Assembly (NCBI GenBank): GCA_035626235.1
Contig: DASPOB010000019.1
Location: 1 to 64,000, forward strand
Direction of reading: 5' to 3'
DNA length: 64,000 nt
From: DATFYP01 sp035626235
GTDB lineage: Archaea > Thermoproteota > Nitrososphaeria > Nitrososphaerales > Gagatemarchaeaceae
The translations under genes and the position numbers were made by a program. The notes under the pieces are model-generated. The model saw nothing but the letters and a program-made list of their open reading frames with translations. It had not been told where the DNA came from and ran no database searches. Shown piece after piece: positions 49,909 through 58,139 of the stretch; within the stretch, counting starts at the first letter, position 1, and each line of letters begins with the position of its first letter.

Positions 49909-51054
49909 CTAGGAAAGTGCAGACTTCAGGTCGGCGATGAGGTCGCCGGCGTCTTCTACTCCCACGGAGAGCCTGACGAGCCCCTCGGTGATGCCCACTC
50001 TCTCCCTTTCCGCCTTCGGGACGCTCGCATGAGTCATCGAGGAGGGATGGTCGGCAAGCGACTCCACTCCCCCCAGGCTTTCCGCCAGGGTAAAGACCCT
50101 GAGCCTGGAAAGAAACCTCTTCGCGGCCGCACCCCCGCCCTTGAGCTCCATCGAGAGCATCCCGCCCGGAAGGCGCATCTGCCTCCTGGCCAGAGAGTAC
50201 TGCGGGTGGCTCTTGAGCCCCGGGTAGTGAACCCTCGAGACGCCCCGATGGGTGGCGAGGAACTCGGCCACAGCCTTGGCGTTGTCGCTGTGGCGTTCCA
50301 TCCGCAAGTGGAGGGTCTTCGAGCCCCGGAGAATCAGGAAGCAGTCGAAGGGGGAGGGCACGGCGCCGAGTGCGTTCTGGTTGAAGCGCATTGACTCGAA
50401 GAGGCCATCGTCCGACGTCATCACGGCACCACCCACCACATCGCTGTGACCCCCAATGTATTTTGTCGTGCTATGGACCGACAAGGAAGCTCCCAGATCA
50501 AGAGGGTTCTGGATGTAGGGGCTCGAGAAGGTGTTGTCGACCACGGTTAGGGCGCCGTGTCTCTTGCCGAGCCTTGAAATGGCCCCTATGTCGCAAATCC
50601 TCATCAACGGGTTCGTAGGGCTTTCGAGCCAGATCAGCCTTGTGCGGTTCCGCAGGGCCCTCCCCACCGCGGAGTTGGTTCGCGTATCGACGTATGTGAT
50701 AGCGACGCCGAACCTCTTCATCGTCGCCTCGAAGAGCCGCCGTGTCCCTCCGTAGAGGTCTTCGCCCGCGACCACGTGGTCCCCTTTCTTTAGGAGGGAG
50801 AGCAGGATGGTTGTTTCCGCGGCCATCCCGGAGGAGAAGGCGAGCGCATGGTCCGCGTTTTCGAGAGAAGCGAGACGCCGCTCGAGTGCCGACCTGGTCG
50901 GATTGCCCGTTCTGGAGTATTCCAGGCCCATGGACGGCTTGTCGGCCGTTCGTCGGGCGAAGGTGGACGAGAGGTGAATGGGCACGACGACGTCGCCCGT
51001 GGACGCCAGGTCTGGCTCCTCCCCTTCGTGTATGGACCTCGTCCCGAAGCCCAT
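49909..51054 (-). CDS. Cystathionine gamma-lyase/gamma-synthase family PLP enzyme
   Basis: 381 residues of the Cys/Met-metabolism PLP family. YSRTGNPTRSALERRLASLE, SSGMAAETTILLSLLKKGDH, TVVDNTFSSPYIQNPLDLGA and SVHSTTKYIGGHSDVVGGA with the PLP lysine are clear. ATG 51054 lies four bases after the stop of the cystathionine beta-synthase gene, so a two-gene transsulfuration operon is evident. Next to CBS, a gamma-lyase making cysteine from cystathionine is most likely; gamma-synthase is the alternative. Confidence 0.88.
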   Translation of the reverse strand: MGFGTRSIHEGEEPDLASTGDVVVPIHLSSTFARRTADKPSMGLEYSRTGNPTRSALERRLASLENADHALAFSSGMAAETTILLSLLKKGDHVVAGEDLYGGTRRLFEATMKRFGVAITYVDTRTNSAVGRALRNRTRLIWLESPTNPLMRICDIGAISRLGKRHGALTVVDNTFSSPYIQNPLDLGASLSVHSTTKYIGGHSDVVGGAVMTSDDGLFESMRFNQNALGAVPSPFDCFLILRGSKTLHLRMERHSDNAKAVAEFLATHRGVSRVHYPGLKSHPQYSLARRQMRLPGGMLSMELKGGGAAAKRFLSRLRVFTLAESLGGVESLADHPSSMTHASVPKAERERVGITEGLVRLSVGVEDAGDLIADLKSALS

Positions 51055-51058
51055 GCGC

Positions 51059-52432
51059 CTAGTTCTTCGCAAGGTAATTCACGACATCTATGGTAGTTAT
51101 TATTCCGTCGACCTTTGCCCCGTTCACCACGACGGCTGCCCCCCTGTCCCTGAGAAGGCCGCTCGGGTTGAGAATCATGCCGCCTCTGTCCACGGTCGGC
51201 AATGGAGCCTCCATCACGTCCTCGACCTTCAACGTGCGAGGGAATCTGCCCCGGGGGGCCAGCCTGATCACGGAGGACCCGGTGATGCTTCCTATCGGGA
51301 CGCCGTTCCTAACCACCGGAAGCTGCGAGATTTCATACTTCCTCATCGCCTCAATCGCCTTCGACACCGGGTCCCGAGCCTCAACCGCGATCACCCCTCT
51401 CAACCTGGCTGGCTTGGAGCGCAAAATCGCGTCGACGGGGAGTCGGCCTCCCTCCGACCGCAGGAAGCCATGCTCGGCCATCCAGTCGTCGTCGTAAAGC
51501 TTGTTGATGTAACTTCTCCCCGTATCAGGTAGGATGACCACCACCGTGTCTGACCGCCGAAGCCGCTCCGCGAGCTGCAGCGCCGCCCAGACTGCCTCGC
51601 CCGAGGACCCACCCGCGAGGATTCCCTCCTCCCTTGCGAGGCGCCTCGTCGTAAGGAAGGCGTCCTTGTCCGAGACAGTCACGAACTCATCGACCACGCC
51701 GAAATCGAGGGTCCCCGGGACGAAGTCCTCGCCGATCCCCTCGACTTTGTAGGGCGCAGCCATGGTCTTCTTCCCCTTGAACCTGCCAGCAAGAATGGAA
51801 CCCTCCGGGTCGGCCCCCACCACTCTTATCGCAGGGTTCCTTTCCTTGAGATACCTCCCGGTTCCTGTGATAGTTCCTCCCGTCCCCACTCCTGCGACCA
51901 ACGCTGTGACTGCACCGCCGGTCTGGTCCCAGATCTCGGGGCCAGTCGTCAGGTAGTGCGCCATGGGGTTCGCCTGATTCTCGTACTGGTTGGGCATAAA
52001 GGAGCGGGGAGTATCCCTGGCGATACGCTTCGCGACCTCGATGTAGCTCTCCGGGTGGTCGGGAGGCAGGCGTGAGGGAGTGACTTTGACTTCGGCCCCG
52101 AAGGCCCTGAGGAGGTCGACCTTGTCCTTGCTCATCTTGTCCGGAACCGTGAACATTATCTTGTAGCCCTTCAGAATTGCGGCCATCGCAAGGCCGGCCC
52201 CTGTGTTCCCAGAGGTAGGCTCTACTATGGTGTAACCGGGCTTGATCGCCCCCCTGCGTTCCGCGTCGACGATCATCGCCAGCCCGATTCTGTCCTTGAT
52301 GCTGCCTCCAGGGTTGAAGAACTCCAGCTTGGCGAAGACCTTTGGCTTGACGCCTGAAGCCAGCCTGTGGAGTCGGACAAGAGGCGTGCCACCTATGAGC
52401 TCTAGGATGTCGTCGGCAACCCGCTGAAACAA
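51059..52432 (-). CDS. cbs: Cystathionine beta-synthase with CBS pair
   Basis: 457 residues. The PLP fold has LELIGGTPLVRLHRL, FFNPGGSIKDRIGLAMI with the lysine, EPTSGNTGAGLAM and GTGGTITGTGRYLKE. After about residue 325 two CBS modules follow (EARDPVSKAIEAMRKYEISQ and FPRTLKVEDVMEAPLPTVDR), which in relatives bind adenosyl ligands. Condenses homocysteine and serine, or acts as a cysteine synthase; the CBS pair and the adjacent lyase favour transsulfuration. Confidence 0.9.
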   Translation of the reverse strand: MFQRVADDILELIGGTPLVRLHRLASGVKPKVFAKLEFFNPGGSIKDRIGLAMIVDAERRGAIKPGYTIVEPTSGNTGAGLAMAAILKGYKIMFTVPDKMSKDKVDLLRAFGAEVKVTPSRLPPDHPESYIEVAKRIARDTPRSFMPNQYENQANPMAHYLTTGPEIWDQTGGAVTALVAGVGTGGTITGTGRYLKERNPAIRVVGADPEGSILAGRFKGKKTMAAPYKVEGIGEDFVPGTLDFGVVDEFVTVSDKDAFLTTRRLAREEGILAGGSSGEAVWAALQLAERLRRSDTVVVILPDTGRSYINKLYDDDWMAEHGFLRSEGGRLPVDAILRSKPARLRGVIAVEARDPVSKAIEAMRKYEISQLPVVRNGVPIGSITGSSVIRLAPRGRFPRTLKVEDVMEAPLPTVDRGGMILNPSGLLRDRGAAVVVNGAKVDGIITTIDVVNYLAKN

Positions 52433-52504
52433 GTCTGGAGTCGTCCCCGGGAGGCCATGATGATAAACTGGGCGGTCAGGGTCGGGCGACTTCGGGAGAG
52501 CTCA

Positions 52505-53011
52505 TCAGTACCCTGCGGCGACCATGGCGACCAGCACGATAAGAAGGAGCGCCAGGGCGACGAGAGAGCCCAGTCTGGCTCTTGTCGCGTACCTCTTCAG
52601 CTCGGGCGGCGGTGCCTGCTGGCCCCCCTCAAGCAGCTTGTTCGCAATCGCACTGATCTTGTTGAATGCAGGGATCGTCACCCCGACCGCGATGACGGCC
52701 GCGACGAGGGCGAGGCTAATCCCGGCCGACAGTGTAATCCCTGGGGTGGTGGCGAAGTAGGCCGCGTCCCCGCCTGTCAGGCCATAGAGCAAGAGGACCC
52801 CGAAAAGGAGGGTGGAACCAGCCATCATCTGGACGAACCTGACGACCTTGGGCAGCACCTTAGCGTTGAAAGCGAGTGACGCGGGAGGAGGGAGCTTGGC
52901 CACGTTGGGGCCGAGGACGAAGGCCGTCAGTATCCCCCCGCCCAGCCATCCCATCGCAGAGAGGATGTGGCCGTATTCGAATATGATCAGGAGTACGGTT
53001 GGAAGCGACAA
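52505..53011 (-). CDS. Four-helix membrane protein (CopD/DUF2269-like)
   Basis: 168 residues, four membrane helices: VLLIIFEYGHILSAMGWLGG, RFVQMMAGSTLLFGVLLLYG, ISLALVAAVIAVGVTIPAF and GSLVALALLLIVLVAMVAAG. The histidine in EYGHILSAMGWLGGG resembles the conserved His-Trp helix of CopD/DUF2269-type proteins. Function unknown. A TATA-like CTTAAATC at about 53037-53044 precedes it. Confidence 0.6.
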   Translation of the reverse strand: MSLPTVLLIIFEYGHILSAMGWLGGGILTAFVLGPNVAKLPPPASLAFNAKVLPKVVRFVQMMAGSTLLFGVLLLYGLTGGDAAYFATTPGITLSAGISLALVAAVIAVGVTIPAFNKISAIANKLLEGGQQAPPPELKRYATRARLGSLVALALLLIVLVAMVAAGY

Positions 53012-53238
53012 TTCACGGAGTGCCAGATGGAATCCGATTTAAGTTTCGTCCTCGCGAGACGAATGTGGCAGGGAGACGCTGCCATCGCTCCAGCTTCCCT
53101 CAACCCGTTCTCCAAGTCGCGAAGCACAGGGTGACGGCCAGGCGGCGTGCTCTCGTTCAGCTTGACTGGCCGAGTGAAGCAAGAGGAGTTCGTTCAGGGT
53201 GAATAGCTGCGCCTCGAACACGACTCCCCGCCAGCAAT

Positions 53239-53246
53239 GCTTTAAT
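53239..53246 (+). promoter_or_regulatory. TATA-like box for tRNA-Lys
   Basis: A GCTTTAATC stretch, about 30 bases before the mature 5' end at 53273. Confidence 0.45.
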
Positions 53247-53298
53247 CGTGAAATCGATGGCGCAAAGCGAGCGGGCCTGTGGCTCAGCCAGGTTAGAG

Positions 53299-53313
53299 CG
53301 GAAGCGACTGGAG
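53299..53313 (+). other. tRNA-Lys intron 1 (about 24/25 to 26/27, 15 bases)
   Basis: Bounded by a direct repeat GAGCGG (53296-53301 and 53311-53316), so the cut could lie anywhere in six positions with the same product. A TTAG/CTGG central helix with AGC bulges fits best, but the flanking helix is weak. Confidence 0.6.
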
Positions 53314-53326
53314 CGGCTGGCTCTTA

Positions 53327-53341
53327 GCTCATTAGGGGGCC
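53327..53341 (+). other. tRNA-Lys intron 2 (position 37/38, 15 bases)
   Basis: Canonical site. Outer helix GCTGG/CCAGC, central helix CTCT/GGGG (two G-U pairs), bulges TAG and CCA; cutting after the second bulge base gives a seven-base loop CTCTTAA. Confidence 0.75.
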
Positions 53342-53404
53342 ACCAGCATGCCGTGGGTTCGAATCCCACCAGGCCCGCCTAATCACCAAGGGGAAGATCC
53401 TGCA

Positions 53405-54478
53405 TTGAAATACTCCGAGCCCGTGGACCCCCGGAACGTGGGAAAGCTCACCTTCGTCGGACTGGGCCTGGGCACAAGAGGAGTGAGCCTCGAAGGGCTG
53501 GAAGAGTTGAAAGCGGCAGACATTGCCTACCTCGAGTACTACACCACTCCGTACGAGCCCACGCTGCCCGCAGACCTCGAGAAGCTTACCGGGAGGAGGA
53601 TAACTGTAGTGGACAGGGGATTCGTGGAGAACGGCAGAGAGATCTTGAAAGAGGCCCGCGAAAAGAGAGTGGCACTGGCGGTCCCGGGGGACCCCATGGT
53701 GGCTACGACCCATGCGGAGCTGAGGACGAGGGCGACCATGGAGGGGACGGAGACTCGCGTCGTGCACGCGGCGACAATAGGTACCGCTGCTGCCAGCGCG
53801 TCCGGACTCCACTTCTACAAGTTCTCCAGGACGGTAACAATCACAAGGGGGGCCGTGGGTAAGTTATCGCAGGTATACCAGATCCTGCACGAGAACCTGC
53901 TTCAGGGAGCGCACACGCTCCTTCTGCTCGAGCACGACGTCGAGTCAGGAGAGGGGGTCGGTCCTTCGGAGGCGGCGGCTGGGCTCCTCGCCGCGGAAGA
54001 GAACTTCAAACTGGGAGTAGTCGGGGAGGAGACTTTTTCCCTCGTGCTGTCTCGAGTGGGAAGAAGGGACCAAGCCCTGAGGGCTGCGGAGTTGGGCGAA
54101 CTTCGTGGCGCAGACCTCGGCGCACCTCCTCACTGCGTGGTCATCCCTGGGAAGCTGCACTTCACAGAAGTCGATTCCATCGCGGCAGCGTTCGGGGTCG
54201 AAAAGGCCGCCGTCCACGGCAACTCAGACGGCGTGAAGAGGACAGCCCAGACCCTGGTGCCGAAGTACGTTGCCAAGACGAGGCGTGCTTTGGAATCAGT
54301 GAGGCAAAAGCTGGGTCCCAAGTACGCGTCGGTCGTGGAGAACGTCGAACTCTATCTCAAGGACGCCGATAACTTCCTAGCCAATGACGAGGACGAGATG
54401 GCGATGCTTAGCGTTGGATACGCGGAAGGACTTTTAGACTCCCTAAGTTTCGCAGGCGTCGTAAAGATCGACTGGTAG
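53405..54478 (+). CDS. dphB: Diphthine synthase (DphB) fused to a DUF357 domain
   Basis: S-adenosylmethionine-dependent methylation of the modified histidine of EF-2 (diphthamide pathway). Residues 15-270 show the tetrapyrrole-methylase-like fold: KLTFVGLGLGTRGVSLEGLE, VDRGFVENGREILKEA, LAVPGDPMVATTHAELRTRA, ATIGTAAASASGLHFYKFSR and HCVVIPGKLHFTEVD. Residues about 285-357 (KYVAKTRRALESVRQKLGP and on to SYGYAEGLLDSL-type helices) match DUF357, usually a separate archaeal protein. TTG 53405 is chosen, 28 bases after tRNA-Lys, with GGGGAAG upstream. Confidence 0.9.
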   Translation: MKYSEPVDPRNVGKLTFVGLGLGTRGVSLEGLEELKAADIAYLEYYTTPYEPTLPADLEKLTGRRITVVDRGFVENGREILKEAREKRVALAVPGDPMVATTHAELRTRATMEGTETRVVHAATIGTAAASASGLHFYKFSRTVTITRGAVGKLSQVYQILHENLLQGAHTLLLLEHDVESGEGVGPSEAAAGLLAAEENFKLGVVGEETFSLVLSRVGRRDQALRAAELGELRGADLGAPPHCVVIPGKLHFTEVDSIAAAFGVEKAAVHGNSDGVKRTAQTLVPKYVAKTRRALESVRQKLGPKYASVVENVELYLKDADNFLANDEDEMAMLSVGYAEGLLDSLSFAGVVKIDW

Positions 54479-54481
54479 ACC

Positions 54482-55081
54482 TTGAACAAAAGGCGATTCC
54501 TCGGAGCAGTCTTCGCTCTCGGGCTCACGGATCGCGAGGCAACAGTCGGAAAGGTCGCCGAGAGCGCAGGATGCGACCCTCGTGACACAGCGAGCACAGC
54601 AGACACGCTATCGCAACAGGGGCTCGTCAAGAGGACCAGGTCAGGGGTCTCCCTCACCAAGAAAGGAAGAGACGCGATCAAGGTCGTCTTCATCGGCGGA
54701 GGGTTCGAGATAATACACCCAGGGCACATTCACACCATCGAGAGTGCCAAAGCGATGGGGGACGTCCTCGTCGTCGTCGTCGCAAGGGACAGCACAATCA
54801 GAAGGAGGAAGGGAAGGAATCCAGTGACAGGGGAGAGCGAGAGGGTAAAGCTTCTCTCGTCCCTTAGGCAGGTTGACGCCGCGATCCTAGGAGTCGAAGG
54901 GGACATCTATGAGACGCTTGAGAGGGTGAAACCGGACCTCGTCGCACTCGGATACGACCAGCACCACTCCGAGCCGGATATTGTACGGGAGGCAACGAAG
55001 CGCGGCATGAACCTCGAGGTCGTCAGGCTGGACACCCCCCGCCCGGCCATGAAGACCAGTCGGATTCTGACGGAAACCTAG
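54482..55081 (+). CDS. HTH-nucleotidyltransferase fusion, FAD synthase (RibL)-like
   Basis: 199 residues. Residues 1-65 form a winged helix-like domain (FALGLTDREATVGKVAESAG, TLSQQGLVKRTRSGVSLTKK). Residues 67-199 are an archaeal cytidylyltransferase-type domain with HPGH in GGFEIIHPGHIHTIESAK, RDSTIRRRKGRNPVTGESER and LVALGYDQHH, as in RibL, which adenylates FMN. TTG start, three bases after dphB. The HTH extension is unlike plain RibL and suggests that the enzyme also regulates. Confidence 0.82.
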   Translation: MNKRRFLGAVFALGLTDREATVGKVAESAGCDPRDTASTADTLSQQGLVKRTRSGVSLTKKGRDAIKVVFIGGGFEIIHPGHIHTIESAKAMGDVLVVVVARDSTIRRRKGRNPVTGESERVKLLSSLRQVDAAILGVEGDIYETLERVKPDLVALGYDQHHSEPDIVREATKRGMNLEVVRLDTPRPAMKTSRILTET

Positions 55082-55716
55082 TCACGGGAGCGCCGGTCGA
55101 GGCGCTTCTCCAGCCCTTGCATGGAGGCCGTGAGGGATTCCCGACGCAGCTCTTCGGTCATGACGCCTCTCGTGTCTTCCACGAGCATCCTGGCGACGTC
55201 GATCTTCCTGCGCGCGCCGCTGGCGACGTGGTCGAATACAGCAAGAGGAGAGCAAACCGAGTACAGCAGCTCCATGGATTGAAAGTGCCTGTTGGCTGCG
55301 GAGACGTCCCCCTTCATGATGGAGTTCAGGACCAATCGTTTCAGCTCGCCCACAGTGTCGAGAAGCCCCAGCAGATAGGCTTCAGGAGAAGCCCCCAGGG
55401 AACTCCGCGTCGGGACCGGTCGCCCCTTGGCGAGTGCAATCACGGTGGAAGCTTCGACGAATTCAGTCTCCGGAGACACGAGGTACCGGGATAGCTGCCC
55501 CTCACCGAACATCCGCAGAGGTTCCAGCTTGGCTCTGGCGGCTCGAAGCTCCTTTAGGGCCTCGGCCATCTTCCCTGCGTGAACGCTGATGATGGCCCTC
55601 GAACAGGAAGAAATCACGTCCCTGCTCTCCTTGAGGAGTCTCTCCCTCCTCTCCAGCTGGCCGGAGAGACTGGACTCGACCTCCTTGAGCGAGGACTTCA
55701 GCGAGTAGGCAGCCAA
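55078..55716 (-). CDS. Translin family protein
   Basis: 212 residues, all helical. RDVISSCSRAIISVHAGKM, SPEAYLLGLLDTVGELKRLV, MKGDVSAANRHFQSMELLYS and ASGARRKIDVARMLVEDTRG follow the translin/TRAX layout. Archaeal translins bind single-stranded nucleic acid and some cut RNA; here the acidic residues around helix ELKRLV are retained in part. The stop shares CTAG 55078-55081 with the convergent fusion gene. Confidence 0.82.
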   Translation of the reverse strand: MAAYSLKSSLKEVESSLSGQLERRERLLKESRDVISSCSRAIISVHAGKMAEALKELRAARAKLEPLRMFGEGQLSRYLVSPETEFVEASTVIALAKGRPVPTRSSLGASPEAYLLGLLDTVGELKRLVLNSIMKGDVSAANRHFQSMELLYSVCSPLAVFDHVASGARRKIDVARMLVEDTRGVMTEELRRESLTASMQGLEKRLDRRSRD

Positions 55717-55795
55717 TGCCCGCGAGTCCCCATGGCCTCATCATAAGCATTCTCGATGCCAACCCTTATGTGCCAAAAGGGGTCTGCGCCAGTGT

Positions 55796-56713
55796 TTGAG
55801 GAGAGACGCCGTCGTTGCCCTCGGGCAGACATCCCTGACCGCCGTGCTCTGGGGGACCTCCTTCCCCGTCATCTCGGTGGCGCTGAAAGAAGGGCTCGAC
55901 CCGAGCGTCTTCGTGTTTCTTAGGTTCGCGGTTGCTGCCCCCCTGATGCTTGCCTCGGCCCTCGCAACCAAGAGGGACGTCATGGCGCTGATGAGGTCGA
56001 GGGCGGTGTGGATCGTGGCGCTCCTTGACGCAGCGGGGTTCCTGTGCCAGTACGTCGGGCAGGAGTACACCCCCGCGTCGGTGGCTGCACTGCTGGTCAA
56101 CCTCTCGGTCGTGATGGCCGCGGTGGGGGCTGCGGTCTTCCTGAAAGAGAGGCTGGGCGCGTCCAAGGTGGCCGGGGTGGTCCTCGCTCTCGCGGGGACG
56201 GTGCTCATAGCCACCAACGGAGACATCGCGTCGGTGGGGGGCGGAGAGCTGTTCGGGGACGCCCTCTATCTCGGAGCTGCGGTCGCCTGGGCCGGCTACA
56301 TCGTCTATGCCAAGAAGAAGACCGACGAGACGGGCTGGGACTCCTACGCTGCGGCCACTTGCATCGTGACTCTTACCGCGCTTCTGGTGCTTCCAGCCGC
56401 GCTCGTATCCGGGCGGCCCTTCCCGGTATCAGCCGCGGCGTGGGAGGCGATAGCGTACACAGCGGCGTTCAACACCGCCATCCCATTCGCGCTGTACCAG
56501 GCCGCGCTGAAGCATCTGACGGCTGCGACGTCGGCCATAGTTCTCATGCTGGAAATCGTCGTGGCTGTGATTATCTCCGTCGCCTTCCTGGGGGAGTCGT
56601 TTACTGCGTTCTCCCTTCTGGGCGCCGTCGGCGTGTTGGGCTCGATTCTCCTGGTTTCGGGGGTCGAGGTACGCGGAAGGAGCGCAGTCGCTGCAGACGT
56701 GCGAGCGGGCTAG
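55796..56713 (+). CDS. EamA/DMT-family transporter
   Basis: 305 residues, about ten helices in two EamA repeats. LTAVLWGTSFPVISVALKEG opens the first and DALYLGAAVAWAGYIVYAKK the second; RFAVAAPLMLASALATKRD and TSAIVLMLEIVVAVIISVAF are typical. It probably exports amino acids or other metabolites; the substrate is not predictable. TTG start after a TATA-like CCTTATGT at about 55769-55776. Confidence 0.85.
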   Translation: MRRDAVVALGQTSLTAVLWGTSFPVISVALKEGLDPSVFVFLRFAVAAPLMLASALATKRDVMALMRSRAVWIVALLDAAGFLCQYVGQEYTPASVAALLVNLSVVMAAVGAAVFLKERLGASKVAGVVLALAGTVLIATNGDIASVGGGELFGDALYLGAAVAWAGYIVYAKKKTDETGWDSYAAATCIVTLTALLVLPAALVSGRPFPVSAAAWEAIAYTAAFNTAIPFALYQAALKHLTAATSAIVLMLEIVVAVIISVAFLGESFTAFSLLGAVGVLGSILLVSGVEVRGRSAVAADVRAG

Positions 56714-56813
56714 TCGCATCAAGGACGCAGCGGACCACCTCTCCAACGGCCCCGCAGGGGGCGTGATAGGGCAACTGTCGACGTGCTGGCAGAAGGATTA
56801 CTGATTCCTTACG

Positions 56814-56822
56814 CGTAAATAA
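56814..56822 (+). promoter_or_regulatory. TATA-like box before the 200-residue surface protein
   Basis: CGTAAATAA-type box, about 26 bases before the ATG at 56844. Confidence 0.45.
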
Positions 56823-56843
56823 GAAATCCTTGACTCGGCGTTC

Positions 56844-57446
56844 ATGACAGGGCTAAAGGTCGCCCTTCCGATTGCCGTTGCGATATTCTTCGCGGCTCTA
56901 TTCATAGCCTCGGGTCTGTCAATGGAGGGAACCACCGTCACCGAAATCGATACACAGACCCAGACAACCACTGCCGCGGCGACGAGACTTCCGCGGGTGA
57001 CGACCACAGTCCTCGACACCATCACTGAGACGAACACCCAAGACCGAATCTCCACTGTCACGACCGCGCTTACCGAAGAGTCGACCGTCATGGAGACCTC
57101 CGTCCCCAAGGGCACCCCTGTGTCGGTCACTCTGATCGTAACCTGCACGACATGCGAGGTCGGGCCCCTTTCCCGCTATGAATACAGCGGAACGGCCACC
57201 AATGGGACTACGAACAACCAGGGAAGCACGCCAATTCAGGGCGACGGCACCTCGACCTATGTCTTCATGGCAAGCCCATCTCAGATTGCATCGGGGAGTT
57301 GGTCGGTTGAGTGGAATGTGTACATGACAGGAAACACGGGGGCCCTGGAAGTGAAGGCATACTTCAATGGGCTGCTCGTCTCAGACAAGACCAGCCCTTC
57401 CTCGGCCTATAGAATCTCCGACAGCATATCCATCAACGTTTACTGA
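56844..57446 (+). CDS. Membrane-anchored surface protein with Thr-rich stalk
   Basis: 200 residues. Helix at 5-26 (KVALPIAVAIFFAALFIASG), then a Thr-rich linker to about residue 85 (TEIDTQTQTTTAAATRL, TTTVLDTITETNTQDRIS), then a beta-like domain of 110 residues with CTTC and a Gly/Asn-rich section, ending AYRISDSISINVY. The architecture (anchor, Thr stalk, small domain) recurs at 13004-13345 and, in extreme form, at 28178-29221. No family recognised. Confidence 0.68.
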   Translation: MTGLKVALPIAVAIFFAALFIASGLSMEGTTVTEIDTQTQTTTAAATRLPRVTTTVLDTITETNTQDRISTVTTALTEESTVMETSVPKGTPVSVTLIVTCTTCEVGPLSRYEYSGTATNGTTNNQGSTPIQGDGTSTYVFMASPSQIASGSWSVEWNVYMTGNTGALEVKAYFNGLLVSDKTSPSSAYRISDSISINVY

Positions 57447-57684
57447 TAATATGCGAGCCGCTCGAGTCGAGCCATCTCCCCCAGTCGGACGAGCATATCC
57501 GAGCCGCGTGACGGCATCGGTTCTGGAGATGTTCTGGCGTCGATTCTCTCTCCCCGCTCCCGGCCGAGTGGGGGCGGGTTGCTGCTGGGGGGCCCGCTGC
57601 CTCATCGTGACTTGGGCCGCGGGAGGCGGAAAGAGCTTAATCGTCCGCGAAACCGACTCCAGCCCAGTGCAGGTTTCTCTTTAG

Positions 57685-57993
57685 TTGGTGGGGACCAGGT
57701 ATGAAAGAGGGCGTGCAAAGGAGTACCGAACGATGGCTATACTGAAGAAAGATGGGTTCAAGGTCTCCCGGAGCGCCGCCTCTCACGGAGCCGTCGACGT
57801 GTTCGCCGCCAAGGGAGGGAGGATGCTGCTGATCCAAGTGAAGAGCGGAAGGGCCAGGGTGAAGAAGGAGGAGCTTGAAGAGCTCATAGACTGGGGGAGG
57901 AACTCGAACGGAGATGCCGAGGTTTGGCACTTCAAAGGAAGGGGGGTGGTGGAGCGGAGGAGAGTCTTCGCAGCTAAGAGGAGCCCCTCTTGA
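57685..57993 (+). CDS. hjc: Archaeal Holliday junction resolvase-like nuclease (Hjc family)
   Basis: 102 residues. RYERGRAKEYRTMAILKKDG, SAASHGAVDVFAAKGGRMLL and IQVKSGRARVKKEELEELID give the Hjc pattern: Glu near the start, Asp in VDVFA and the QxK strand (Hjc usually has ExK), then VWHFKGRG. It resolves four-way DNA junctions if family assignment holds; related archaeal nucleases of the fold are the alternative. GTG 57685 or the TTG just before it are possible starts. Confidence 0.8.
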   Translation: MVGTRYERGRAKEYRTMAILKKDGFKVSRSAASHGAVDVFAAKGGRMLLIQVKSGRARVKKEELEELIDWGRNSNGDAEVWHFKGRGVVERRRVFAAKRSPS

Positions 57994-58139
57994 AGCCCAA
58001 GTGCTTCTTCTGCGACACCGAACTCGAAGTGGTGGCCCACACGTTCAGGGTCGGGCCACGCGAGGAACCGGTATGCGAAGAATGCCACGTCAAGACGGTG
58101 AACCGAAGGAACGCAAAGAACTCTGCGGGGCTAGGATGA
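57990..58139 (+). CDS. Small zinc-finger protein
   Basis: 49 residues. CFFC near the start and CEEC about 27 residues later form a probable zinc site, followed by a basic tail (HVKTVNRRNAKNS). TTG 57990 overlaps the hjc stop as TTGA, so translation is likely coupled. It overlaps the end of the convergent helical-repeat gene by nine bases. Possibly DNA- or RNA-binding, but nothing proves it. Confidence 0.6.
   Translation: MKPKCFFCDTELEVVAHTFRVGPREEPVCEECHVKTVNRRNAKNSAGLG

Larger units (their letters stand above)
53273..53377 (+). tRNA. tRNA-Lys(CTT) with two introns
   Basis: Acceptor GGGCCTG (53273-53279) pairs with CAGGCCC (53370-53376), discriminator G at 53377. D arm GCTC/GAGC with AGCCAGGTTA loop; T arm GTGGG-TTCGAAT-CCCAC. 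The anticodon stem GCTGG (53316-53320)/CCAGC (53343-53347) and loop CTCTTAA (anticodon CTT at 53323-53325) only form if two 15-base stretches are removed: one in the D-stem/anticodon-stem junction and one at 37/38. The mature length is 75. G73 and the GGGCC acceptor are typical of archaeal tRNA-Lys. Confidence 0.85.
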
